Part shown: positions 16,631 to 24,868 of the stretch, piece after piece
Position numbering within the stretch: the first letter of the stretch is position 1
How the letters are laid out: each line of letters begins with the position of its first letter
Assembly (NCBI GenBank): GCA_000751595.1
Contig: CCMH01000010.1
Coordinates: forward strand, 1 to 49,474
DNA: 49,474 nucleotides
Source of the DNA: Weeksella massiliensis
Lineage (GTDB): Bacteria; Bacteroidota; Bacteroidia; Flavobacteriales; Weeksellaceae
Direction of reading: 5' to 3'
Made by a program: the position numbers and the translations under genes
Notes under the pieces: generated by a model
Told to the model about the DNA's origin: nothing
Seen by the model: only the letters and a program-made list of their open reading frames with translations
The model's database searches: none

Positions 16631-17299
16631 ATGAAATTTGATAAAATTAATAACAAAGGGCAAGCACAGCTTTTTGATAATAAATTTTTAGAAGCACTCA
16701 CCAAAGGCAGTCCACAATTGAGTTGGGGAATACATCTTCCGATTCTAATTTTCTGTTTCTATTATGGCTACAAAAATTATGATATGCCCCTAGGAACGAT
16801 GTTCATGATATTTTTTGGTGCAATAATATTTTGGACTTTCTTCGAGTATATCGCTCATCGATTTATTTTTCATCTCATCAGCGAAAGTCCGAAAATGCAA
16901 AGATTCGCCTATGTCATGCACGGCAATCATCATCACTATCCGCGCGATAGACAACGTCTTTTTATGCCACCTGTACCAAGTTTGATTATTGTTGCAGCTT
17001 TGTTCGGCATCTTTTACCTGACCATGGGAAAATACGCTTTTGCTTTTTATCCAGGTTTTGTTTTGGGTTGGTTGATGTATGCCTCGATGCATTATATGAT
17101 TCATGCGATGGCGCCGCCTTTTAAGTTTATGAAACCTCTTTGGCGCAATCATCACTTGCATCATTACAAAGACGAAGCTTTAGGTTTTGGCGTGTCAAAT
17201 ACCTTTTGGGATAAGGTTTTTGGTACGATGTTCGACCTGAAAAAAGAAAAAGAAGACAAAGAAAAAGTACAAGAACTGATGTTCGAAAAGAAAAAATAA
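16631..17299 (+). CDS. Fatty acid hydroxylase / sterol desaturase family protein
   Basis: A 222-residue di-iron membrane enzyme with about four helices. The histidine clusters are present in order: HRFIFH (about residue 76), HGNHHHYP (about 97), HYMIH (about 156) and NHHLHHYKDE (about 175). The size and spacing fit the fatty acid 2-hydroxylase-like branch, which could act on sphingolipid or ornithine-lipid acyl chains; the substrate is not decided by sequence. Monocistronic, with its own promoter and terminator. The C-terminus is a charged, lysine-rich tail. Confidence 0.85.
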   Translation: MKFDKINNKGQAQLFDNKFLEALTKGSPQLSWGIHLPILIFCFYYGYKNYDMPLGTMFMIFFGAIIFWTFFEYIAHRFIFHLISESPKMQRFAYVMHGNHHHYPRDRQRLFMPPVPSLIIVAALFGIFYLTMGKYAFAFYPGFVLGWLMYASMHYMIHAMAPPFKFMKPLWRNHHLHHYKDEALGFGVSNTFWDKVFGTMFDLKKEKEDKEKVQELMFEKKK

Positions 17300-17313
17300 C
17301 ACCAAAAAGATTT

Positions 17314-17347
17314 AAAAGCTTTCAATCTAAATTGAAAGCTTTTTTTG
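17314..17347 (+). terminator. Terminator of the fatty-acid-hydroxylase-family gene
   Basis: AAAAGCTTTCAAT and ATTGAAAGCTTT form a 12-bp stem with a 4-nt loop, followed by a run of Ts. Confidence 0.88.
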
Positions 17348-17370
17348 TACCTTTTTAAAAATTATTAAAC

Positions 17371-18303
17371 ATGAAAAAAACTTTGTTGATTTGTTGTTTT
17401 GGTCTATTGTTTGTAACAAAGTTAGAAGCGCAATCAATCATAAAAAAGGTTGTAACCGACTTAGCTTCTGACGCTTATCTTGGTAGGAAAGTAGGGACAG
17501 TAGAAAATCAACAAACAGTACATTATTTAGAAAAAATGTTCAAGGACTTGAAGTTTACTCCTTGTATTGGAGATGAATTTGCAGTTCCTTTTACTTATCA
17601 AAATAAAACTGAATACAATGTCTGTGCAATAAAGAAAGGGAAAACGGATGAGATTGTAGGTTTCGGAGCGCATTTCGACCATATCGGGACGAGTAATAAA
17701 GTTGCGAAAGATTCTATTTTTAATGGAGCCGATGACAATGCAAGTGGTGTTGGTATGATGATGGCTTTGGCAGAAAAATTTAGTAAAACGAAAACCGAAA
17801 AAACATTAATGTTTGTTGGTTTCAATGCAGAAGAAGTTGGATTGATTGGATCCAAAGAATTAGTAGAAAATAAAGATTTTCAAGTTTTCTTACCAAAACT
17901 TAATGCGATGTTGGTTTTCGAAATGTTGGGGACAGTTTCCAAATTCGGACAAAATAAAGTGTATATGACCGGCGATCAATATTCTAATTTACGAACAGTT
18001 TTAAATGAATATGCACCGAAAACGTTTGAGATTGTAGAAGATCCCTATCAGAAATATAATTTATATCAACGATCAGACAATGCCCCTTTTGCAATAAAAG
18101 GAATCGTTTCTCATGCTTTTTCTACGGTAGATATGGCAACAGCAACCCATTACCATCAACCGAATGATGAAGTGGAAATTATCGATTTTACCAATATGAA
18201 CTTGTTGGCAGATTCGTTTTATCAAACGATTAGTAATTGGCTAAAAGCTGAAAATAGACCACAATTAATGAATATAAAAAGTACTACAAATAATGGAAAA
18301 TAA
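17371..18303 (+). CDS. Secreted M28 family metallopeptidase
   Basis: A 310-residue zinc peptidase (aminopeptidase type) with a Sec signal peptide (about residues 1-20, cleavage near KLEAQ). Zinc-site motifs: GFGAHFDHIGTS (His), FNGADDNASGVGMM (bridging Asp), GFNAEEVGLIGS (catalytic Glu pair) and HYHQPNDEVE (His). Probably periplasmic or outer-membrane facing; no C-terminal sorting domain. Its last 11 bases overlap the start of the AI-2E transporter gene. Confidence 0.9.
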   Translation: MKKTLLICCFGLLFVTKLEAQSIIKKVVTDLASDAYLGRKVGTVENQQTVHYLEKMFKDLKFTPCIGDEFAVPFTYQNKTEYNVCAIKKGKTDEIVGFGAHFDHIGTSNKVAKDSIFNGADDNASGVGMMMALAEKFSKTKTEKTLMFVGFNAEEVGLIGSKELVENKDFQVFLPKLNAMLVFEMLGTVSKFGQNKVYMTGDQYSNLRTVLNEYAPKTFEIVEDPYQKYNLYQRSDNAPFAIKGIVSHAFSTVDMATATHYHQPNDEVEIIDFTNMNLLADSFYQTISNWLKAENRPQLMNIKSTTNNGK

Positions 18304-19546
18304 ACAATTTCAGTTGATAGAAAGTGCACGTGCTTCACTTCGTCGACAACGCAAAAGAAAAGTTCCTTTTATCATAAAACTTGCCTGTGTTTTGGTGAGT
18401 TTGGTTATCTTATTTTACATTTCGATCATCGGAAAATCGATCATTGTTCCCTTATTTATTGGTTTTCTTCTGTCGATGGTTCTCTTACCGATGGCGAATT
18501 TCTTCGAAAGGAAATTACGTTTTCCAAGAATTCTAACATCTTTGCTTTCTCCAATTATTTTTGTGTTGGGAGTTTTAGCAATTATTTATTTGTTAGGAAC
18601 TCAAATTGCTCAATTTCAAAATGAGTTGCCCGAGCTTCAGAAACAATTAACCGATTTGTTTCATAAAACTCAACATTTCATAGCCGAACAATTTCAGGTG
18701 ACTGAACAAGAACAATTGAATTATTTGAAAAAAAATACAGAATCGACCATCAAACATGGTGGCGCAGTTGTTGGTGATGTTTTGTCTACGTTGACAACCG
18801 TTATTGGGGCTTCTGTTTTTGTTTTTTTATACACTTTTTTCTTTCTACTTTATCGTAGCCATTTGGCTAAATTTATCGTTTGGTGTTTTCCGCCAAGTGA
18901 TCAGAAAAAAGTACGCGATGTCGTAAGTTCTATTCAAACAATCATCAAACAATATATCGTAGGATTAGGTATTCAGATTACTTTTATTACGATTGCCTTG
19001 TTCACAGCTTTTTCTATAATAGGAATAAAATATGCCTTATTTTTTGCGGCACTTTGTGGACTTCTAAACCTTATTCCATATATCGGAATTTTTACGGCAA
19101 CTGTTTTGGCCACCTTGGTTACCTTGGCCACAAATGAACCGGTAAATGCTTTGTGGGTGGTGATTTCTGTAATTGTGGTAAATTCAATCGATGGAAATAT
19201 CATTACACCAAAAGTAATCGGTTCGAAAGTTTCATTGAATTCTTTTGTGGTTCTTTTCGGGATCATCGTGGCAGAAAGTATTTGGGGAATCGCCGGAATG
19301 TTCCTTGCAATTCCGATTTTGGCCATTGCTCGTATAATTTTCGATGCAGTTGAAGATCTTAAACCTTATGGATTTTTGTTGGGTGAAGAAAATGCGCCTA
19401 CACCAATGTTCGAGAAATATTATGATCGTTATTTTACTAAAACCAAACCAAAAGACGAAGATTTACCTCAGAATTTGCAGACAGAAGAGCAAAATCATCA
19501 AGAATATGATGAGCGAAAAAGTGATGAAACTGATAAAGATTCATAA
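18293..19546 (+). CDS. AI-2E family transporter (PerM/YdiK type)
   Basis: A 417-residue integral membrane protein with about eight helices; GLLNLIPYIG (near residue 258) and NSIDGNIITPKVIGSKV (near residue 302) are signature stretches of the family. Members have been linked to AI-2 export and to Na+/H+ antiport, so the substrate is open. A helical segment (about residues 110-145) and a long charged C-terminal tail (about residues 375-417) are probably cytoplasmic or extramembrane. Overlaps the M28 gene by 11 bp. Confidence 0.88.
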   Translation: MENKQFQLIESARASLRRQRKRKVPFIIKLACVLVSLVILFYISIIGKSIIVPLFIGFLLSMVLLPMANFFERKLRFPRILTSLLSPIIFVLGVLAIIYLLGTQIAQFQNELPELQKQLTDLFHKTQHFIAEQFQVTEQEQLNYLKKNTESTIKHGGAVVGDVLSTLTTVIGASVFVFLYTFFFLLYRSHLAKFIVWCFPPSDQKKVRDVVSSIQTIIKQYIVGLGIQITFITIALFTAFSIIGIKYALFFAALCGLLNLIPYIGIFTATVLATLVTLATNEPVNALWVVISVIVVNSIDGNIITPKVIGSKVSLNSFVVLFGIIVAESIWGIAGMFLAIPILAIARIIFDAVEDLKPYGFLLGEENAPTPMFEKYYDRYFTKTKPKDEDLPQNLQTEEQNHQEYDERKSDETDKDS

Positions 19547-19571
19547 AACAATAATTAGCATTTAGTTATTT

Positions 19572-19599
19572 TTGGTAGGAATTTTCTCATCCTACCGAT
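19572..19599. repeat. Inverted pair of dispersed GGTAGGA motifs
   Basis: GGTAGGA (19574-19580) and TCCTACC (19590-19596) face each other with a 9-nt gap and could form a 7-bp hairpin just 5' of the bidirectional terminator. It is the only site where two motif copies are in inverted orientation this close. Confidence 0.75.
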
Positions 19600-19601
19600 A
19601 T

Positions 19602-19636
19602 AAAAAATCCCTTTCAGAAACTGAGAGGGATTTTAT
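19602..19636. terminator. Bidirectional terminator between convergent genes
   Basis: AATCCCTTTCAG (19606-19617) and CTGAGAGGGATT (19621-19632) pair over 12 bp with one wobble, with A/T runs on both sides. Serves the AI-2E gene (+) and the ABC permease (-). Confidence 0.88.
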
Positions 19637-19658
19637 TGATGATTTATTTTGATTGGAT

Positions 19659-20981
19659 TTAATTTTTATAATTAATCCATTTTATCATTTCTTTTAAAGT
19701 AGGTTTTTTACCGAACATCAGAATTCCGATTCGATAGATTCTGGCAGCAATAAAAATCATAATCAAGGTAGAAACAATTAAAATTCCTAGTGATAGAGCG
19801 AGTTGCCAAACAGGAACATCAAACGGGATGCGCGTCATCATCGAAATCGGAGAAGTCAACGGAAACATCGATAACCAAAAAGCAACCGGACCATCAGGGT
19901 TTTGTAGCGTAGTAAAACTTCCGTACAACCCAACCATCATAGGAACCAAAGGTAAAAAAGTAAATTGTTGGGTGTCGGTGTCATTGTCCACTGCCGAACC
20001 AATTGCCGCAAAAATACTACTATAAAACAAATAACCTAAAACGAAAAAACCGATAAAGGCAATGATAATAACCGGATAATTTAAGCTTAATAAAGTAGCA
20101 GAAATATCGTTTATTTGGTGCATAATATCAGGGTTTTCTCCTAAAGTCGAAGTGGCTTCTGCAGGTAAATTTTCGGTCATCATATTCATTCTTGCCGCCA
20201 TAATCGCCGGGAAAATAGTTACTAAAATAAGCGTCATCACAATCCAAATGATGAATTGTGTGGTGGCAACCATGGTCGTACCTAAGATTTTTCCCATCAT
20301 CAATTCGAAAGGTTTCACAGAAGATATAATAATTTCGATTACTCGATTTTGTTTTTCTTCTACCACAGAACGCATCACTCGTACGCCATAAATCATGATA
20401 AAAGTGAAAATTATATAACATAAAAAGGCAGAAAGTCCGATTTTTACGGCTAAGCCAGAATCCTCTTTTCCTTCTTTTACATTAAACACATTTAGTTTTA
20501 TGTTCGATTTTGTATTGTTGATAATTTGCGGATCAACGCCTTTGTTTTGTAAAAGCATTTCTTCTGCTTTTTTATCCAAAGTAAGCTTGATTTTCGTGCG
20601 TTCATCCATACCCAAATTTCCGTTTGTAAAGAGTTGAGTATTTTTATCGAGCTGTGATAAATCGGTTTTGCTCACCATCGGAATATGCAAAAGAGCATTG
20701 AGAAATTTACTTCCATTAAGGGTATCTTTTATCGGCTTCAGTTCGTTTTTGGTATAAAAAAGATAAGAAGTCGTCGGCGTAGATTTCAGTTCTGTGAAAA
20801 ATAATCCACTTTCATCAACCACCGCAATATTTTTATGTTCTTTGTTTGCCATACTAAACCAAACCACCGCACCGATTGCCAAAATGATAAGCAAAGGCGA
20901 TAAAACGGTCATGATGACGAATGATTTATTTTTTACTTGCGTCAGGAATTCTCGCTGCGCAACGAGTAGAACTTGTTTCAT
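19659..20981 (-). CDS. ABC-2 type transporter permease (NatB-like)
   Basis: A 440-residue permease: one helix at residues 20-42 (SFVIMTVLSPLLIILAIGAVVWF), a large extracytoplasmic domain (about 45-180), then five helices. This is the ABC2_membrane_3 / NatB arrangement. VVEEKQNRVIEIIISSVKPFELMMGKILG after the second helix is characteristic. The gene starts 6 bp after its ATPase partner; together they form an exporter of unknown substrate (Na+ in the NatAB case). Confidence 0.88.
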   Translation of the reverse strand: MKQVLLVAQREFLTQVKNKSFVIMTVLSPLLIILAIGAVVWFSMANKEHKNIAVVDESGLFFTELKSTPTTSYLFYTKNELKPIKDTLNGSKFLNALLHIPMVSKTDLSQLDKNTQLFTNGNLGMDERTKIKLTLDKKAEEMLLQNKGVDPQIINNTKSNIKLNVFNVKEGKEDSGLAVKIGLSAFLCYIIFTFIMIYGVRVMRSVVEEKQNRVIEIIISSVKPFELMMGKILGTTMVATTQFIIWIVMTLILVTIFPAIMAARMNMMTENLPAEATSTLGENPDIMHQINDISATLLSLNYPVIIIAFIGFFVLGYLFYSSIFAAIGSAVDNDTDTQQFTFLPLVPMMVGLYGSFTTLQNPDGPVAFWLSMFPLTSPISMMTRIPFDVPVWQLALSLGILIVSTLIMIFIAARIYRIGILMFGKKPTLKEMIKWINYKN

Positions 20982-20987
20982 GATAGA

Positions 20988-21911
20988 TTAATGATTTGAT
21001 TGTTGTACAGCTTCTAAGAAAATATCGTTCATAGAAGGAATAATTTCATTGAATTGATGAATTTCACCGACTTTGGCCAATTCTGACAATATATGATTAG
21101 GGGAAATTTTTTTATCAAACTTCAGGTCGAATGAATGACCAAAAGGAGTTAAAAGTAGGTTTTCGGTGGAATAGTTTTGCGAGAAATTGGCAAATGCATC
21201 TTCGGCAACATTGCTAAGCAAAATTCTATATTTTCCCGTTTTGTATTGGTTGCGAACTTCCTCAATTGTACCATCCAAAACTTTATTAGAAAGGTTGATC
21301 AAAGCAACATGATCGCACATTTCTTCTACCGATTCCATTCGGTGTGTAGAGAAAATAACGGTTGTTCCTTTGTCACGTAATTCTAAAATTTCTTGTGCGA
21401 TGATACTCGCATTGACAGGATCGAAACCACTAAAAGGTTCATCAAAAATAAGTAAAGCAGGATTGTGAATAACGGTAATGACGAATTGCACTTTTTGTCC
21501 CATACCTTTAGATAATTCACCTAATTTTTTTCCCCACCAAGAAGAAATCCCAAGCTTATCGAACCAATAATGAGTTCTTTCGCGAGCTTCGGTATGCGAT
21601 AATCCTTTTAGTTTCGCAAAATACATAGCTTGTTCACCAACTTTCATGTTTTTATATAAACCTCTTTCTTCGGGCATATAACCAACATGTGCGATGCTTT
21701 CTTTGTTTAAGGGTTGATTATTGAGGATAATTTTACCTTCGTCGGGCGCGGTAATTTGATTGATAATTCTAATAAAAGTCGTTTTTCCTGCACCATTTGG
21801 ACCTAAAAGTCCATAAATTGATCCTTTCGGGATGTTGAGGTAAAACGAGTTCAGTGCCGTTTTGTCGGCATAACGTTTCGTAACGTTCTCAGCTTGTAAT
21901 AAATATTCCAT
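20988..21911 (-). CDS. ABC transporter ATP-binding protein (NatA-like)
   Basis: A 307-residue ATPase. Walker A GPNGAGKTT (about residue 37), Q-loop region YMPEERGLYKNMKVGEQ, signature LSKGMGQKVQFV, Walker B LLIFDEPFSGFDP and H-loop IFSTHRMESVEEM. A C-terminal extension of about 80 residues is typical for NatA-type subunits. Drives the permease encoded 6 bp downstream. Confidence 0.93.
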   Translation of the reverse strand: MEYLLQAENVTKRYADKTALNSFYLNIPKGSIYGLLGPNGAGKTTFIRIINQITAPDEGKIILNNQPLNKESIAHVGYMPEERGLYKNMKVGEQAMYFAKLKGLSHTEARERTHYWFDKLGISSWWGKKLGELSKGMGQKVQFVITVIHNPALLIFDEPFSGFDPVNASIIAQEILELRDKGTTVIFSTHRMESVEEMCDHVALINLSNKVLDGTIEEVRNQYKTGKYRILLSNVAEDAFANFSQNYSTENLLLTPFGHSFDLKFDKKISPNHILSELAKVGEIHQFNEIIPSMNDIFLEAVQQSNH

Positions 21912-21976
21912 AATGAATTACTGTTCATTGCAAAGTTAGTCATCCCGCTGTGGGAATTGTTACAGATGCGATGAAA

Positions 21977-22297
21977 TTAAGGCCATAAATTTTCTTTGAA
22001 GTTGATGATTTGATCGTTTTCGATCACAAAACCTTCGTTTTCTAATAATTGTTGCATAAGTTGAGGAGGATGAAAATGCATTTTTCCTGTCAATTGTCCG
22101 TTGCGGTTAACAACTCGATGAGCAGGAATAGATTCGTCATCATGAGCATGATTGAGCGCGTAGCCAATCATCCGAGCTCCGCTTTTAGATCCTAAAATGG
22201 CTGCAATTCGTCCGTACGTCGAAACTTTTCCTACCGGAATTTTCTTCACGATTTCGTATATTTCTGCAAATGTATTTGTCGGTTTATCTAAACTCAT
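21977..22297 (-). CDS. Alkyltransferase-like protein (MGMT family, no catalytic Cys)
   Basis: A 106-residue protein matching only the DNA-binding C-terminal domain of O6-alkylguanine-DNA alkyltransferase: VGKVSTYGRIAAILG, ARMIGYALNHA and IPAHRVVNRNGQLTG. The active-site PCHR reads PAHR, so alkyl transfer is not possible. Proteins of this ATL type bind alkylated guanine and hand the lesion to nucleotide excision repair; that role is inferred from the family. It lies 65 bp upstream of the ABC ATPase gene. Confidence 0.9.
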   Translation of the reverse strand: MSLDKPTNTFAEIYEIVKKIPVGKVSTYGRIAAILGSKSGARMIGYALNHAHDDESIPAHRVVNRNGQLTGKMHFHPPQLMQQLLENEGFVIENDQIINFKENLWP

Positions 22298-22339
22298 TCT
22301 AACTTATATTCATCGTAAATTTAGTAAAAATAGAACAAT

Positions 22340-22894
22340 ATGAAACAAAGCCTTCATGTGAAATCTATTCGCTCTCGTCCTAGACTCAAAGCTTATTCTT
22401 ATCATAAAAAAGAAGAGGTAGAAGAAATTATGCAACAATTGCTCGAAAAAAATCCAGATCTCGGAGGATTTGTTGGGAAGTTGGGAAGTGTGATTCGGGT
22501 ACGAAAAGAGAAAACCAAATATTGGTCACCGCAGCTGAGTTTGAAGTTGGAATATAATGAAGATCGGTCCGATGTGTTAGAATTGCGTGGAATTTTCGGA
22601 CCTCGACCAAGTGTTTGGACTTTCTTTATGTTTTTATATGGTTTTGCGGGGGCTTTAGCGCTAACCGTAGGGATTTATGGTGCAGTAGAAATGGCACTGA
22701 AGATTGGTTCTTTCTGGATTTGGTCTTTGCCAGTTTCTTTTCTGATTGCTGCGCTTACCTATGCTGCAGCGCGCTATGGACAATATTTATCTAGAAATCA
22801 GTTAGAAAGATTGCATCAATTTGTGGATGAAATTTACAAACAAGGTGATTTTTACGATCATCTTCCCAAATCTTTATCCAACCAAAATAGTTAA
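22340..22894 (+). CDS. Hypothetical membrane protein, two helices
   Basis: A 184-residue protein of unknown family. The N-terminal half is soluble and basic, with a predicted helix EEVEEIMQQLLEKNPDLGG. Two transmembrane helices lie at about residues 97-117 and 122-145, and a helical C-terminus (NQLERLHQFVDEIY) follows. FGPRPSVWTFFMFLYGFAGA is a distinctive stretch. Start ATG at 22340, divergent from the ATL gene with a 42-bp gap. Confidence 0.72.
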   Translation: MKQSLHVKSIRSRPRLKAYSYHKKEEVEEIMQQLLEKNPDLGGFVGKLGSVIRVRKEKTKYWSPQLSLKLEYNEDRSDVLELRGIFGPRPSVWTFFMFLYGFAGALALTVGIYGAVEMALKIGSFWIWSLPVSFLIAALTYAAARYGQYLSRNQLERLHQFVDEIYKQGDFYDHLPKSLSNQNS

Positions 22895-22958
22895 AATCAA
22901 TGTTAATAAATTTCGCTTTCTTATTCTAAACTTCACATTTTAGTAGCTTCTGCACAAC

Positions 22959-22994
22959 TTTTAGGTAATCTTTGCAACCGATATTTACCTAAAA
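22959..22994. promoter_or_regulatory. Inverted repeat at the LpxH-like gene's promoter
   Basis: TTTTAGGTAA (22959-22968) and TTACCTAAAA (22985-22994) are perfect 10-bp arms around a 16-bp centre. The centre's edge holds AATCTTTG (22967-22974), a near -7 element. It ends six bases before the start codon, so it could be an operator or a 5'-UTR hairpin. Confidence 0.55.
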
Positions 22995-22999
22995 CTACT

Positions 23000-23845
23000 A
23001 TGAAAAGGAAAGTTGATTTGGTGATTATCTCTGATGTACATTTAGGGACTTACGGTTGCAAAGCAAAAGAATTATTGGCTTATCTGAAAAGTATAAAACC
23101 TAAAAAAATAATTCTCAACGGTGATTTTATTGATATTTGGCAGTTTAAGAAAAGTTTCTTTCCTGCGGCGCATTTAGAAGTCATCAAATATATCCTCAAC
23201 CTTTCTCTTAAAGGTACAGAAGTGGTTTACATCACAGGAAATCATGACGAATTTTTACGGAAATTTCCTAAAATTCAATTTGGTAATATTCAGATAGTAG
23301 ACAAATTAGTTCTTTCGATTGATTATAAAAAAGTTTGGATTTTCCATGGTGATGTTTTCGATTTGTCGGTACAACATTCTAAATGGATTGCCAAATTAGG
23401 AGGAATTGGGTACGATTATCTAATCCGAATAAATAATTTATCGAATTGGATGCTAAAACAATTTGGTTATGAAAAATATTCTTTCTCTAAAAAAATAAAA
23501 AACTCGGTAAAAAAAGCAGTGAAATATATCAATGATTTTGAGCAAACTGCTGCCGAATTAGCCATCGAAAATGAATACGATTATGTGATTTGTGGCCATA
23601 TTCACCAACCGCAAATCAAAAAGGTAACAACCAATAAAGGAGAATGTGTGTATCTGAATTCTGGTGATTGGATAGAAAATCTTACCGCTTTAGAGTTTCA
23701 TAAAGGTTTATGGAAAATTTATTACTACGAAACAGCACAATTCGAATACGAAAATCAAGAAGATTGGTTGAAAAATGAACTCCTAGAACAAGACGAACAA
23801 ATGTTCGAGAATTTAATGGAAAGCATCCAAATAAAAATAAAATGA
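23000..23845 (+). CDS. LpxH-like metallophosphoesterase
   Basis: A 281-residue calcineurin-fold hydrolase related to UDP-2,3-diacylglucosamine diphosphatase. Metal-binding motifs: ISDVHLGTYG (D, H), LNGDFIDIWQ (GD), TGNHDEFLR (GNHD), FHGDVFDLS and CGHIHQPQI (GH). LpxH proper makes lipid X in lipid A synthesis. This one is longer at the C-terminus (an acidic helical tail from about residue 245), so it may instead act in another envelope pathway. Its stop overlaps the glycosyltransferase start by four bases. Confidence 0.85.
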   Translation: MKRKVDLVIISDVHLGTYGCKAKELLAYLKSIKPKKIILNGDFIDIWQFKKSFFPAAHLEVIKYILNLSLKGTEVVYITGNHDEFLRKFPKIQFGNIQIVDKLVLSIDYKKVWIFHGDVFDLSVQHSKWIAKLGGIGYDYLIRINNLSNWMLKQFGYEKYSFSKKIKNSVKKAVKYINDFEQTAAELAIENEYDYVICGHIHQPQIKKVTTNKGECVYLNSGDWIENLTALEFHKGLWKIYYYETAQFEYENQEDWLKNELLEQDEQMFENLMESIQIKIK

Positions 23846-24834
23846 AAATATTATATGCATTGCAAGCCACAGGAAACGGACATCTTGCTCGAGCAAATGT
23901 GCTGATTCCTAAACTGCAACAATTTTTGCCGGTTGATGTTTTGGTTTCGGGGACAAATGCTCAGCTAAAAGGTGCTTTCGAATACAAAAAATACCAAGGA
24001 CTTTCTTTGTTCTATTCGGGAAATGGCGGATTGGATTTTATGAAAATTGCGCAGAAAAATAGCTTTTCTACTTTTGTAAAAAATATTCGACATTGCAAAA
24101 TTAAAGATTATAGTTTGGTAATAAATGATTTCGAACCGATTACCGCTTGGGCAAGTAAACTGCAAAATGTTCCGACTTTAGCTTTGAGTCATCAATGGGC
24201 TGTGAAACACAATAGCTCGCCCAAACCGCAACAAAACGATTTTTTTGCGCAAATGGTTTTAGAAAAATATGCGCCTTCGCAAGAAGGAATCGGGTTTCAC
24301 TTCAAATCCTATCATTCGTCTATTTATTTACCATTGCTGCGCGAGCAAATTGTTGCACGAAAATCATCGTATGATCATTATTATTTGGTGTATTTGCCGA
24401 GTTATCATCACGATGAGTTGATTTCTTTTTTTCAAAGATTTCCATCGACAAGGTTCGTTATTTTTTCGCCAATGGCGAAAACCAACTTTTTCAATCATCA
24501 AATAGAAGTTCGGCCTATAGATGGAAATTTTTTCATAGAAAAACTGCTTCATTGCGAGGGAGTTATTTGTAATGCAGGTTTCGAGTTGCCTTCTGAAGCA
24601 TTATACCTGAAGAAAAAATTATTCGTCATCCCGATTGCCAAACAGTATGAACAATTGTGCAATTATGCGGCGCTGAAGAAAATGGGCGTAGATGGAAATT
24701 TGCATTTAGAGCAGGAGGCGATTGCACATTGGTTGAAGAAAAATGCTATTACGAATTTTTCGTGGGAAGATCAGACCGAGAAAGTAATCGAAAAAGTTTT
24801 ACAATCCGTCTCAAAACTACCTGCTATCCGCTAA
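23842..24834 (+). CDS. Glycosyltransferase family protein (GT28-like)
   Basis: A 330-residue soluble GT-B-type protein. The N-terminus MKILYALQATGNGHLARANV has the glycine-rich loop of MurG/GT28-like enzymes (Glyco_trans_1_3 group). The C-terminal donor-site region is CEGVICNAGFELPSEALYLKKKLFVIPI. Coupled to the LpxH-like hydrolase by an ATGA overlap, suggesting a joint task on a lipid-linked sugar; donor and acceptor are unknown. argS follows 34 bp later. Confidence 0.82.
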   Translation: MKILYALQATGNGHLARANVLIPKLQQFLPVDVLVSGTNAQLKGAFEYKKYQGLSLFYSGNGGLDFMKIAQKNSFSTFVKNIRHCKIKDYSLVINDFEPITAWASKLQNVPTLALSHQWAVKHNSSPKPQQNDFFAQMVLEKYAPSQEGIGFHFKSYHSSIYLPLLREQIVARKSSYDHYYLVYLPSYHHDELISFFQRFPSTRFVIFSPMAKTNFFNHQIEVRPIDGNFFIEKLLHCEGVICNAGFELPSEALYLKKKLFVIPIAKQYEQLCNYAALKKMGVDGNLHLEQEAIAHWLKKNAITNFSWEDQTEKVIEKVLQSVSKLPAIR

Positions 24835-24868
24835 GAATGTTGTAATTTTGCATTTTTAGAATTTTATC

